Shown one piece after another: positions 1 to 8,113 of a stretch of DNA of 64,000 bases. This DNA is from Rhizobiales bacterium GAS188 (GTDB taxonomy: Bacteria > Pseudomonadota > Alphaproteobacteria > Rhizobiales > Beijerinckiaceae), in assembly GCA_900104855.1 (NCBI GenBank), contig FNSS01000001.1:1736001-1800000 (forward strand). The letters run 5' to 3'. The notes beneath the pieces are model-generated. The model did no database searches. It had not been told where the DNA came from and saw only the letters and a program-made list of their open reading frames with translations. Position numbers and translations under genes: made by a program. Within the stretch, counting starts at the first letter, position 1; the number at the start of each line of letters is the position of its first letter.

Positions 1-66
1 TTCCATGCCGGCGCCGCGCGCCGCCTTGAGGATGGTCGTCTCGATCTCGTTCAGCGAAACGATCAT
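1..66 (-). CDS. DUF3726 protein, N-terminal fragment
   Basis: The first 22 codons of a minus-strand gene run off the left edge. They read MIVSLNEIETTILKAARGAG, the opening I associate with DUF3726 proteins, which are uncharacterised. The ATG overlaps the stop of the upstream 560-aa gene in an ATGA arrangement, so the two are translationally coupled. It is the last visible gene of the five-gene operon that starts at 4957. Only the N-terminus is present, so nothing can be said about its active site. The family call rests on this short stretch. Confidence 0.6.
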   Translation of the reverse strand, partial: MIVSLNEIETTILKAARGAGME

Positions 67-1745
67 CCCCCATAGGCCCAGAGATCGAAGCCGCCCGCGC
101 CGAGCTCATCCGGGAAGGGCGCTCCCTGGAACAGGGTGATGCGCAACCATCTATCCGAGCGCGGATCGAAGCGCGTGGCGCCGAAGAAGGCGAGCTTGCA
201 GCGCAGGATGTCGATCGGGCGCATGCACGAACCGATCAGATTGTCCCTGATCTCCGAATAGGGGTGATGCGCGGCGATCTGCACGCGCCTGACGCTATGG
301 CGATGCTCGGGATGGGCGAGCAGGAAGGCGGCGAGCAGGGTCTCCGGCGGTTGGTCGTCGAGAGCCCGGGCGAGCGCCGCGATGTCGCGTGCCACCGCGA
401 GGGGCTGCTCGCGCTCCATGCCGGGCTCCTTGAAGCGCTCGCCGAGGCGCGGCTCGAGCTTCTCCTCGGAGACGTACCAGAAGCGGGACAGGGCCTGCGC
501 ATCCGTGAAGTCGTGGGCGAGCGCAAAACCGCAATGCCCGGCGATCAGGCACCTGAGATCGCCGCAGCTCGAGCTGCCGTCGATGCGGAAGGATGCGGCC
601 TCGTCGATCCCCATGGTCTCGGCGAGCTCATCGACCAATTCGCCATGCGGCTCGATGAGCAGCGTCACCGCATATTCCTGCGCCTCGATCGAGAGATGCT
701 CCTCGGCGAAGCGATAGATCGCGTCGAACGGCCTAGGGCCTCGCAGGACCGCATCGGTCGCGAAGCGCTCGAGGTTCTGCAGATCCCGGCGCAGTTGAAG
801 GATGCGACCCCCCTGTACCGCATCATCCGTCAGCCAATTGGCGATGAGGTGATGCGACTGCGCGAGCGCTGCGCGGAACAGGGCGATCTCGGCCGCCTGC
901 GCCCTCTCCACGCCGCGCACACGGGCGAGCGCCGTCTCGCGCGCCGCGATCCAGCGATCGATCAGGGCCGGATGCTTCACCAGAAAGGGCGCCATGCCGA
1001 GGCCGGTCGCATTGCCGATGCCGAAGCGCCGGCGCAGGCCGGGCCCGAGCCGCACGGCGCGGCTGCCGCCGGCGAACCTCGCCAGATGTTCGACGAGGTC
1101 CAGCGTGAAGGTCCGGATCAGATAGACAGTCAGCATCTCGGCCCGGAAGGGCGCGCTGAGCTCCGGGCGATCCCTGATCAGCTCGCGATCGGCGATGCCG
1201 AACTTGCCATTGCCATAGACCGCGGTGGTGCGCATCAGATAGCCGGTGGCCTCGACCGCAGCGGCATCGGGCTGGCGGCCTTCGGCGAGCGCCGACACCA
1301 CCTGATCGAAGAGGCGCACGCTCCGATTGGCGCGGGCGAGCACGAGCTCGCTTGCGAGATAGCGGCCGGCTTCCTGCAGCGGCACGTTGTGCCGAAGCCG
1401 CGTCAGCGCCGCCTCGTCCGGGATGCCGTCATGGAGCACGAAGGTCGCGTCCCATTCCTCGGCGATGACGCGATCCGTCCGCTTCTCGGGCGCGAGCTCA
1501 TGGCCGAAGGCGACGAGGCTGTAGCGGCGCGTTCCGACATCGACCGTGTAGATCGCGGTTCCGACCCCCTTGGCGTCGATATCGAATCGGCTGCAGGCGA
1601 CGCGCCAATGCTCGGCCTGCATACGGCGTAGCAGCGACCGCAGGAAGCTCAGCCGCGTCTGATGCGCACAGCCCAGCCGCTCGAGCCGCATCACCAGCTG
1701 CGCCGGACGCAGCGCGACCGTCGCCTCGGCGAGCGCCTCGCTCAT
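63..1745 (-). CDS. conserved hypothetical protein, 560 aa
   Basis: I do not recognise a named domain. The protein is soluble-looking and arginine/alanine-rich, with no signal peptide or membrane segment. Helical stretches predominate, with a cysteine pair (SSSCGDLRC) near residue 395. It overlaps the methyltransferase gene upstream and the DUF3726 gene downstream by 4 bp each (ATGA), so it is co-translated with them. That tight coupling suggests the protein works with the methyltransferase and dehydrogenase of this operon, perhaps as a subunit or a second enzyme of an unknown pathway. Function unknown. Confidence 0.8.
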   Translation of the reverse strand: MSEALAEATVALRPAQLVMRLERLGCAHQTRLSFLRSLLRRMQAEHWRVACSRFDIDAKGVGTAIYTVDVGTRRYSLVAFGHELAPEKRTDRVIAEEWDATFVLHDGIPDEAALTRLRHNVPLQEAGRYLASELVLARANRSVRLFDQVVSALAEGRQPDAAAVEATGYLMRTTAVYGNGKFGIADRELIRDRPELSAPFRAEMLTVYLIRTFTLDLVEHLARFAGGSRAVRLGPGLRRRFGIGNATGLGMAPFLVKHPALIDRWIAARETALARVRGVERAQAAEIALFRAALAQSHHLIANWLTDDAVQGGRILQLRRDLQNLERFATDAVLRGPRPFDAIYRFAEEHLSIEAQEYAVTLLIEPHGELVDELAETMGIDEAASFRIDGSSSCGDLRCLIAGHCGFALAHDFTDAQALSRFWYVSEEKLEPRLGERFKEPGMEREQPLAVARDIAALARALDDQPPETLLAAFLLAHPEHRHSVRRVQIAAHHPYSEIRDNLIGSCMRPIDILRCKLAFFGATRFDPRSDRWLRITLFQGAPFPDELGAGGFDLWAYGG

Positions 1746-2869
1746 TGCGGGTCCTTGCGGCAGACCAGATGGATATGGACATAATCCATGCCATGCCCCT
1801 CGGGCGCCGTGGCGACTGCTTCCTCGTAGCGGTTGAAGAAAGTGTCGAGGATGGCGAGGCGCTCGCGCGCCGGGCGCGCCGGCGACAGGCCGGACGCGAA
1901 GGTCGGCTCGCTCCAGGAGCGCAAGGTCGGGATATAGTCGCGCGCGAACTTTGCAGCATCGCGGTGCTGCGCGAAGGCCCTGGCATAGGGGCAGACCAGA
2001 TGCCGGGATTCGACATGTTCCAGGCGCAGCCCGGCGCGGTAGGCGGCGCTTTGCGGATCGGTCAGCGGGGCCGTGAATTCCTCGGTGGTGCGATAGACCT
2101 GCGGGAAATTGGTGCTCGCAAATTCGTCCGCCGTGATCACAGCTTCGTCGGCGAGCCCCTTCCAGAGCCTGCTGAACGTATCGAACATGCTGACCCCGCC
2201 CGTATGGCCGAGATAGCGCCCCTGTTCGTCGATGCCGAAATTGAGGAAGACGAGCCGCCCGCCGGCGACGAGCTCGCGGGCCCGCAAGGCGAGGAGATTA
2301 TCCCATTCGCTGCGCCCGACCGCGTCATAGGCGCGCCGCTCCTGCCCCTTGGCCCCCACCATATGCACATGATCGGTGATGTTGCAGGGGACCTTGGAGA
2401 TGTAATGCGAGGCGGTCGCCGAGAAAGCGAGGTTCAGGCTCTGCGCCGGAAAGATCTTCTGGTGGAAGGAAGTGCCCGAGGCGAAGGGATAGACCTCGTC
2501 CAGCTCGCCATAATAGCTCGCAATCTCCGTCTGGTTGTGGACGGTGCGGAACAGCTGGCTGAAATCATTACGCGGCAGATCCGTGTAGACGATTTCGATC
2601 GGCCGGCTCGGCAGGTCATGGCGCAGCTGCGCCAGGACCTTGCGCCACATCTCAATCGAGGTGCCCCCATCGGCGCAGCCCATATCGGCGATGCGAAACC
2701 GCGTACCGTCATCGGCAAGGCCCATCCGCGCGATCGCCTCGAGGATCAAGGGCGCGGCGAGATTGATCACCTCGCGGGCGCCGGTCGTGGCCCTCGAATA
2801 ATAGCCCGCCCCCTTCATGGCCATGAAGCCGGCCGTATCGCTCATCTCGACGACGTTCTCTCTGGCCAT
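1742..2869 (-). CDS. SABATH-type SAM-dependent carboxyl methyltransferase
   Basis: This 375-aa protein resembles the SABATH family (Methyltransf_7, PF03492), best known from plant salicylate, jasmonate and indole-acetate methyltransferases, which transfer methyl from S-adenosylmethionine to a carboxylate. Visible signatures are MKGAGYYSR at residues 18-26, the SAM-binding loop IADMGCADGG at 60-69, and YTDLPRNDFSQLF at 95-107, matching the plant DLPxNDFN motif. The start at 2869 is chosen over upstream in-frame codons because it has an AGAGGA ribosome site and gives the expected family N-terminus. It is coupled to the 560-aa gene. The substrate is unknown; the neighbouring dehydrogenase suggests a hydroxy- or keto-acid. 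Confidence 0.82.
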   Translation of the reverse strand: MARENVVEMSDTAGFMAMKGAGYYSRATTGAREVINLAAPLILEAIARMGLADDGTRFRIADMGCADGGTSIEMWRKVLAQLRHDLPSRPIEIVYTDLPRNDFSQLFRTVHNQTEIASYYGELDEVYPFASGTSFHQKIFPAQSLNLAFSATASHYISKVPCNITDHVHMVGAKGQERRAYDAVGRSEWDNLLALRARELVAGGRLVFLNFGIDEQGRYLGHTGGVSMFDTFSRLWKGLADEAVITADEFASTNFPQVYRTTEEFTAPLTDPQSAAYRAGLRLEHVESRHLVCPYARAFAQHRDAAKFARDYIPTLRSWSEPTFASGLSPARPARERLAILDTFFNRYEEAVATAPEGHGMDYVHIHLVCRKDPQ

Positions 2870-2906
2870 GATGTCCTCTGCGTTGGGGAGCGCCGCGCGA
2901 TGTCGC

Positions 2907-3920
2907 TCAAGCCCTGCCGGGCTCGGCGAGCGCCCTGACCTTCTCGAGCATGGCGTCATCCACGAGGACGCCCCCGCTCTGCGCCCTGGCGCGCGCGGCT
3001 TTGCGGCCGGAGCCGGGCAGATGCGTGCCGGGCTCGGCCGACAGAATCTCGACCAGGGTTTCGAGGCGCGCCGCGAATTCGCCGCCCGAGCTCGTCGCCG
3101 GCGCGATGGCGATGAAGAGCTGGCCGGTCCGGGGCGGGCCGCCCGCCGTTCCCGAGAAGGGGCTCGCCTTGGCGCCGAGCGTCGCGCCGCTGAGGCAGGC
3201 CGCCATCAATTCGACGAGCAGGGCCGAGCCCACGCCCTTATAGCCGCCGGCCGGCATCATCGTGCCGCTGAGCCCGATCTTCGGGTCGGTGGTCGGCTGC
3301 CCGTCGGGGCCGAGGGTCCAGCCGAGCGGGATGGCCTCGCCCTGCCGCGCCTTCTTCATCACCTCGCTTTTCGCCACCACGCTGGCGCTCTGGTCGATGA
3401 CGATGGCGGCCCCGCCCTTGCCGTCGGGCGCCGCGACCGACCAGGGATTGGTGCCAAGCGCCGGCTTGCGCCCGCCGGAGGCCGCGATCGAGGCCGGCGC
3501 ATTGGTGAAACCCAGCGCCAACAGCCCTTCGCAAGCGAGCCTTTCGGTATGGTAGCCCAGCACGCCGCAATTATAGGAATTGCGGATGGCAAGCGTGGCG
3601 ATGCCTTGCTGGCGCGCCAGCGGGATGAGCGCCGCGAAGCCCGCATCGATGGCCGGATGGGCAAAGCCCGAGCCCGCATCGACGGTGATGACGGAAGGTG
3701 CCGTCTGCTGCAGCCGCGGCAGCGCCGAGCCCACCACCTTGCCGCAGCCGAGATGCTCGCAATAGGTGCCAAGATAGGCAAGGCCATGCGAGGCGATGCC
3801 GTCGCGTTCCGCCGCCGTGATCGCCCGCGCCAGGCTCGCGGCCGCTGCCGCATCGGCGCCGGCCCTCGCCAGGGCGTTGCGCGCCAGCTCCTCGACAGCT
3901 TCGAGGCTTAGCCTGGTCAT
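2907..3920 (-). CDS. Ldh-family (malate/L-lactate/sulfolactate-type) NAD(P)-dependent dehydrogenase
   Basis: The 337-aa protein matches the PF02615 family of 2-hydroxyacid dehydrogenases (malate, L-lactate, ureidoglycolate, sulfolactate and related enzymes), which lacks a classical Rossmann fold. Family features are the ERDGIASHGL segment near residues 39-48, with the usual catalytic histidine, the NPW segment in LGTNPWSVAAP, and the MPAGGYKGVGSALLVE segment that contributes to cofactor binding. Full length is normal. An AGGTGA ribosome site precedes the ATG. It lies 35 bp after the M19-like gene and 37 bp before the methyltransferase gene, so it is in the same operon. It probably oxidises or reduces a 2-hydroxy/2-oxo acid. 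Confidence 0.88.
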   Translation of the reverse strand: MTRLSLEAVEELARNALARAGADAAAAASLARAITAAERDGIASHGLAYLGTYCEHLGCGKVVGSALPRLQQTAPSVITVDAGSGFAHPAIDAGFAALIPLARQQGIATLAIRNSYNCGVLGYHTERLACEGLLALGFTNAPASIAASGGRKPALGTNPWSVAAPDGKGGAAIVIDQSASVVAKSEVMKKARQGEAIPLGWTLGPDGQPTTDPKIGLSGTMMPAGGYKGVGSALLVELMAACLSGATLGAKASPFSGTAGGPPRTGQLFIAIAPATSSGGEFAARLETLVEILSAEPGTHLPGSGRKAARARAQSGGVLVDDAMLEKVRALAEPGRA

Positions 3921-3955
3921 GGATCACCTGCATGCATGCGCGGGTCCTCTACGTT

Positions 3956-4957
3956 TCACGGCGCCTTGGCTTGCGTGAAGGAACGCCTGAAGAGATCATA
4001 CCAATTGCCGCCCATGATGCCGTCGATTTCGGCATCGGCAAAGCCGCGTTGCGCCAGCCCGGCGCGCAGCTTGCCGAAGTCGCGATTGTCGCGGAACCAG
4101 TCTGGCGGCTTTGGGAAGACCGGCTTGCCGAGCCCGATATTGGCCGCACCTGTCGTCCAGCGCCCGTTGCGCATCCATTCCACCACGCTGTCCGGCTGGT
4201 CCTGGCAGAGATCGGAGCCGATGCCGATATGGGCCGCGCCGATCAGCTCGGCGAGGCGCGCCACCATCTCGGTGAAGCTCGTCAGCGTGCAATCGGAGCC
4301 GCCCTTCAGGTGCAGCGGATAGAGCGAGAGCCCGAGCATGCCGCCGCGCGCCGCGAGCGCCTTCAGCACCGTGTCGGACTTGTTGCGCGCCACCTGATGC
4401 CAGGCGGACGGACAGGCATGCGTGATGGCGATCGGCCGTGCCGACAGATCGATCGCCTCGAGCGTGGTGCGCTCGGCCGAATGCGACATGTCGATCAGCA
4501 CGCCTAAGCGATTCATCTCGGCGATCACTTCGCGGCCCATGCGGGTGATGCCGGCATCCTCGGCCTCGTAGCAGCCCGCGCCCAAGAGCGACTGGTTGTT
4601 GTAGGTGAGCTGCATCACCCTGATGCCGAGCTCGTGCAGGATCTCGAGGAGGCCGATATCGTCCTCGATGGCCGAGGCGTTCTGCAGGCCGAGGAAGATG
4701 GCGGTGCGCTGCGATGCCTTGGCCGCGTCGATATCGGCGACGCTGCGCGCAGGCTGGATCAGATGGGCGAAACGCGCGAAGCGGCGCTTCCAGTCGATCA
4801 GGTTCTCGACTGTCTCACGGAAATCCTCATGGTAGCAGACGGTGACCTGGACGGCGTCGACGCCACCTTGGCGCAGCTCCTGGAAGATGCTCTCGGACCA
4901 GTTGCAATATTGGCAGGCATCGATGAGGTAGGGCAGCCGCGCCGCAGGGTCAGGCAA
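3956..4957 (-). CDS. peptidase M19 (membrane dipeptidase) family protein with altered metal site
   Basis: The 333-aa protein has the M19/renal dipeptidase TIM-barrel pattern: GLQNASAIEDD, LTYNNQSLLGAGC, the VLIDMSH segment, ITHACPSAWH, and GIGSDLCQD, followed by the C-terminal NIMGGNWY-like GIMGGNWYDLF. The first barrel strand reads YLIDACQYCNW, where the family normally carries an HxD metal pair, and the usual bridging glutamate position appears as Gln in GLQNAS. It may therefore use one metal, a different chemistry, or be inactive as a dipeptidase. The start is a TTG at 4957 preceded by GGGAG. It is the first gene of the five-gene operon. Confidence 0.85.
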   Translation of the reverse strand: MPDPAARLPYLIDACQYCNWSESIFQELRQGGVDAVQVTVCYHEDFRETVENLIDWKRRFARFAHLIQPARSVADIDAAKASQRTAIFLGLQNASAIEDDIGLLEILHELGIRVMQLTYNNQSLLGAGCYEAEDAGITRMGREVIAEMNRLGVLIDMSHSAERTTLEAIDLSARPIAITHACPSAWHQVARNKSDTVLKALAARGGMLGLSLYPLHLKGGSDCTLTSFTEMVARLAELIGAAHIGIGSDLCQDQPDSVVEWMRNGRWTTGAANIGLGKPVFPKPPDWFRDNRDFGKLRAGLAQRGFADAEIDGIMGGNWYDLFRRSFTQAKAP

Positions 4958-5220
4958 TCAGGGTCTCCCTTCCGATCAGGCGCGAGGCGCGGTGGCGTCA
5001 TCCGCCGCAACCGTGCTCGTCTTCTCGATCCGAGGCAAGTCCCCATGGCGGGTGGCTCCCTTCTCCCGCGAAGGGGCGGGCGAAGGGAAGCGCAGTGCAA
5101 AGATTACACCAAGTTCATATAGCCGCCATCGCCGCTTAAGCGACACCATGATGTCGTCGGGCCGCTGATCGCGTGACGCGAGCGCGTGTTGATTTCGTCC
5201 AGCCTTGCGAGTGAGTGTTG
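4958..5220. promoter_or_regulatory. divergent intergenic region with repeat debris
   Basis: This 263-bp gap separates the leftward operon from the rightward gene at 5221 and must hold both promoters. Around 5055-5095 it carries TTCTCCCGCGAAGGGGCG, a degenerate member of the palindromic intergenic repeats also seen near 32110, 37690, 39185 and 50015. I see no convincing -35/-10 pair or operator. Confidence 0.35.
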
Positions 5221-6033
5221 ATGTCCTTCGATCGCAAGCTGACATTGCGTGAGCTGTTCGGCTCGCTGAGCGGCCGGCAGGCTCGGCTTGTCGGGCTGTC
5301 CGGCCTGGTGCTCCTCTCCGTCGCCTATATCGCCGGCGCCCTCATTCAATCGGGACGCGACGAGCACAATTTCTCCGGCAAGCAGCAACACTTCTCGACC
5401 ATGATCGAGGAGCTGCAGGGCAGCAACCAGCGCAAGGACGACAGCCTCGCCGAACTCGCCATCCGCAATGGCGAGTTCATGCAGCGCCTGGCCGCGCTCG
5501 AAGCGAGCTTCGCCGGCGCGCGGGCCGATAACGACATGCTGTCCCGTGAAATCACCTTCCTCAACCGCTATATCGCTTATGGTCAGGCCCAGGGCGACCT
5601 CGCCAAGGAATCCCCGGCCAAGCAGTCTTTGGTCGATAGCCTCTGCGCATTGTGGAAGAACGGCGAGAAGCTGCATGTGCGGTTCGAGCGCCAGCCGCTC
5701 GACATCACGCTCGCCGACATCGCGCAAGGGCGCGTCACAGCCGAGATCAAGGCGCTGCTCGTGCAGAATTTCATATCGCTCGAGCCCCTTCAGCCCGTCC
5801 GCATGGGCGATGTGGTCGCCGCCGCAACCCCCGCGACCACGGGTGTGAAGGCGGCTACCCATCAACTGGGTGCGGTCGCGGCGAATGCGGAGCAGGCCTT
5901 CGCATCCCTGCAGAAGCAGTTGAGCACTCTCAAGATCCTCAAATCGATCAGCTTCTCGGACGGTGCCCGGTACGACGTCCCCAAAGTTGTCGCCGTCGCT
6001 CTGCAGATCCGGCGGGAATGCGCGCCATACTGA
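5221..6033 (+). CDS. hypothetical single-pass membrane coiled-coil protein
   Basis: The 270-aa protein has a short cytoplasmic N-terminus, one hydrophobic segment at about residues 23-42 (LVGLSGLVLLSVAYIAGALI), then a charged heptad-like region at about 50-115 suggesting a coiled coil, and a mixed C-terminal domain without a recognised motif. The ATG at 5221 is preferred over a GTG two codons upstream. It stands alone between two divergent units. The stop codon lies inside an 11-bp tandem duplication. The topology resembles envelope scaffold proteins, but no function is supported. Confidence 0.7.
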   Translation: MSFDRKLTLRELFGSLSGRQARLVGLSGLVLLSVAYIAGALIQSGRDEHNFSGKQQHFSTMIEELQGSNQRKDDSLAELAIRNGEFMQRLAALEASFAGARADNDMLSREITFLNRYIAYGQAQGDLAKESPAKQSLVDSLCALWKNGEKLHVRFERQPLDITLADIAQGRVTAEIKALLVQNFISLEPLQPVRMGDVVAAATPATTGVKAATHQLGAVAANAEQAFASLQKQLSTLKILKSISFSDGARYDVPKVVAVALQIRRECAPY

Positions 6034-6050
6034 GTGCACACTGAGTGCAC
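6029..6050. repeat. 11-bp tandem duplication at a stop codon
   Basis: ACTGAGTGCAC occurs twice back to back. The stop codon of the upstream gene lies in the first copy. Confidence 0.8.
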
Positions 6051-6127
6051 AGACATATGCGAAGCCGCCGGAATGGCGCCACACTCCGGCCATCGGGCCT
6101 CCCGATCCTCGAGGCGGGAGGCGCATA

Positions 6128-7335
6128 ATGGCCGAGCAATTCGATCTCGTCATCATCGGAGGAAGCTTCGCGGGTCTCGCCTGTGCGCGCACGGCAGCCC
6201 TGCGCGGCCTCAAGGTCGCGGTCGTCGATTCGAAGCCGGAGCCGGGCGTGCGAGTGCGCACTACCGGCATCGTCGTCAAGGAGGCGAGCGACGATTTCGA
6301 TCTTCCGGCCCATCTTATGCGCAAGGTGCGAGGCGTTCGCCTCTATGCGCCCGACGATCGCACGCTCGATCTGCATGCGCCCGGTTATTTCTTTCAAGCG
6401 ACCGACACGCCCGCCCTCCTGCGCTGGATGGCCGAAGAAGCCGGGCGCGCCGGAGCCTCGCTGCGCTTCGGCCAAAGCTTTGAGGGCGCCGTCGCTCATG
6501 CGCGTGGGATCGAGCTTCCGGCACTCGGACTGCAAGCCTCGTTCGTGATCGGCGCGGACGGCGCTCGGTCGCGTGTCGCGCAAGCCCTAGGCCTGGAGCG
6601 CAATCGCCGCTTCCTCGTGGGGCTCGAGATCGAGTGCGAGCCGCTCGAAGGCCTCGATGCACGCTTCCTGCATTGCTTTGCCGACAGCCGGATCGCTCCC
6701 GGCTATATCGCCTGGGTGGTGCCGGGCGTGAACGCCACCCAGATCGGCCTCGCCGCGAGCGGGGCGGCACGTCCGGATCTGAGGCTCTTGCTGCGCCGCC
6801 TCGACGCCCTCCACGGCGCCGGCAAGCTGCGTGTGATGGGGAGGCGTAGCGGACTGATTCCCTGCGGAGGCACGTTGCGGCGCCTCGGCTCCGGGCGGGC
6901 GATGCTGATCGGAGATGCAGCCGGGCTGGTGTCGCCGGTCACCGGGGGGGCGGCATCCACACGGCATTGCATTTCGGGCGGCGCGCCGCCCAGCTCGTGT
7001 CAGGCTATCTCGGTGACCGCGGCCCCCATCCGGTCGAGGTCCTGTCGCGGGAGGTGCCGAGATATCGCGCCAAGCGCTTGCTGCGACGCGCCCTCGACTT
7101 CGCGCCGCCGAACGCCCTCATCAACGCCATGCTGCTGACTCGACCGATGCGGGCCTTGGCGCAGCGGCTCTATTTCCATAGCCGGGGCGGCGACGCCGAA
7201 AGCTTCGAAGCCTGGTCCGAGACATTCGCGCGCCAAGATTTCGGGCGCCAAGATTTCGGGCGCCAAAATCTCGCAGCCCAAGATTTCGAGCCCCGCCCGC
7301 CCGATGGTCCGGCGACGACGCTGCCCCTGATCTGA
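6128..7335 (+). pseudogene. FAD-dependent oxidoreductase (geranylgeranyl-reductase-like), frameshifted
   Basis: The first frame encodes an FAD/NAD(P) oxidoreductase of the geranylgeranyl reductase/COG0644 type: the GGSFAGLACA dinucleotide fold near residue 10 and the second FAD motif AMLIGDAAGLVSPVTGG near 255. After a run of seven G at 6944-6950 the frame is wrong. The expected continuation (GIHTALHFGRRAAQLVSGYL, then a full C-terminal domain) is read in another frame and stops at 7335. Five or eight G would restore one reading frame. The ATG at 6128 follows GGAGG. The C-terminus carries four 15-bp repeats coding for Q-D-F-G-R-like units. It is either a real inactivating indel or a sequencing error. 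Confidence 0.75.
7231..7290 (+). repeat. 15-bp in-frame tandem repeat, four units
   Basis: The unit is CGCCAAGATTTCGGG. The first two copies are perfect and the next two diverged. In the frame read after the frameshift it encodes repeated five-residue units near the C-terminus of the oxidoreductase. Confidence 0.85.
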
Positions 7336-7369
7336 TCGGAGCGCGTCGCACCTGTTGGCTGGAGCAGTT

Positions 7370-7395
7370 CCCCGGCGTGGGGAGGCACCCCGGGG
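7370..7395. terminator. possible hairpin between convergent genes
   Basis: CCCCGG and CCGGGG pair across a 14-nt loop between the ends of the oxidoreductase and the convergent Spy-like gene. There is no T-run, so this is a weak bidirectional terminator candidate. Confidence 0.3.
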
Positions 7396-7399
7396 CTTG

Positions 7400-7936
7400 C
7401 TAGTCGTCATCCTCCTGGGGGCCGAAGCGACGGCCGCCGCCCTGCCCGCCTTGCCCGCCGCCTTGCCCATCACGCCAGCGCCTCTCGCCATCGCCGCCCC
7501 GGCCGCGATGCCAGAGATCGTTGAACTCGGCCTGCTGATCCGCGGTCAGCGCCGCGTAGAAGGCTTCGAGCTTGGGTTGTACCGACCTCATCCCGTCAAG
7601 GCGAGCCTGAAGGCGCTTCTGCGCGAAGGCCATGCGGGCCGGCAAGGTGGAGAGGTCGGGCTTGCTGCCGCACAATACCGTCTTGGCATCGCCTTTCGCC
7701 TTGGCGATGGCGTCTTGCAGGGCCTTCAGTGCAGGCTTCTGCTGCTCGGTCAGGTTGAGCCTCCCCGAGAGGCGCTCGCCCATGCGCTCGGTCGTCCATT
7801 GCTGGTCGGTCGCGCATAGGCGCTCGATCGAGCGGAAGCCTCTGCCGCCTTGCGGTCCCATCCCCTGGCCGAAGGCAGTTGCGGCAGCGGTAAGCGATAT
7901 AGCGCCCGCAGCCATGAGCACGATCAGCCGGTTCAT
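7400..7936 (-). CDS. periplasmic Spy/CpxP-like LTXXQ-motif protein
   Basis: The 178-aa protein begins with a signal peptide (MNRLIVLMAAGAISLTAAATAFG, cleavage expected after about residue 22). It contains two LTxxQ-type motifs, LTEQQKP and LTADQQAEF, typical of the Spy/CpxP fold (PF07813), whose members bind unfolded proteins or metals in the periplasm. The C-terminus is Gly/Arg/Gln-rich, ending in a run of acidic residues (QEDDD). The start at 7936 has GGAGAC upstream; the open frame extends further but only this start yields a signal peptide. It stands alone and converges with the frameshifted oxidoreductase. The role is probably envelope stress or metal-responsive, by family only. Confidence 0.75.
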   Translation of the reverse strand: MNRLIVLMAAGAISLTAAATAFGQGMGPQGGRGFRSIERLCATDQQWTTERMGERLSGRLNLTEQQKPALKALQDAIAKAKGDAKTVLCGSKPDLSTLPARMAFAQKRLQARLDGMRSVQPKLEAFYAALTADQQAEFNDLWHRGRGGDGERRWRDGQGGGQGGQGGGRRFGPQEDDD

Positions 7937-8113
7937 CTTTGTCTCCAGTGTCGGATCGAAGAGGTCGCCACTGCGCACGACATTGGGAAAGGCGAGGCTC
8001 TTCTTCAAGTTACATTTCGGTCACAGTCTGTTTAGTTTCCGGTGAAACGAAAATAGTGCCCGCCCGATTCCGGAAGCCTGCGGCAAAGCGCCATCGTCGC
8101 CATGGCGGCCCCT

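Noticed and set aside
264-1631. Long plus-strand open frame opposite the 560-aa gene
   Set aside because: Its composition is Arg/Ala/Glu-rich without any motif. It mirrors the codon pattern of the real minus-strand gene, which is coupled by overlaps to its neighbours.
6944-6950. Programmed ribosomal frameshift in the G run
   Set aside because: No slippery heptamer of known type, no downstream structure identified, and the family is made as one protein without recoding; an indel is simpler.
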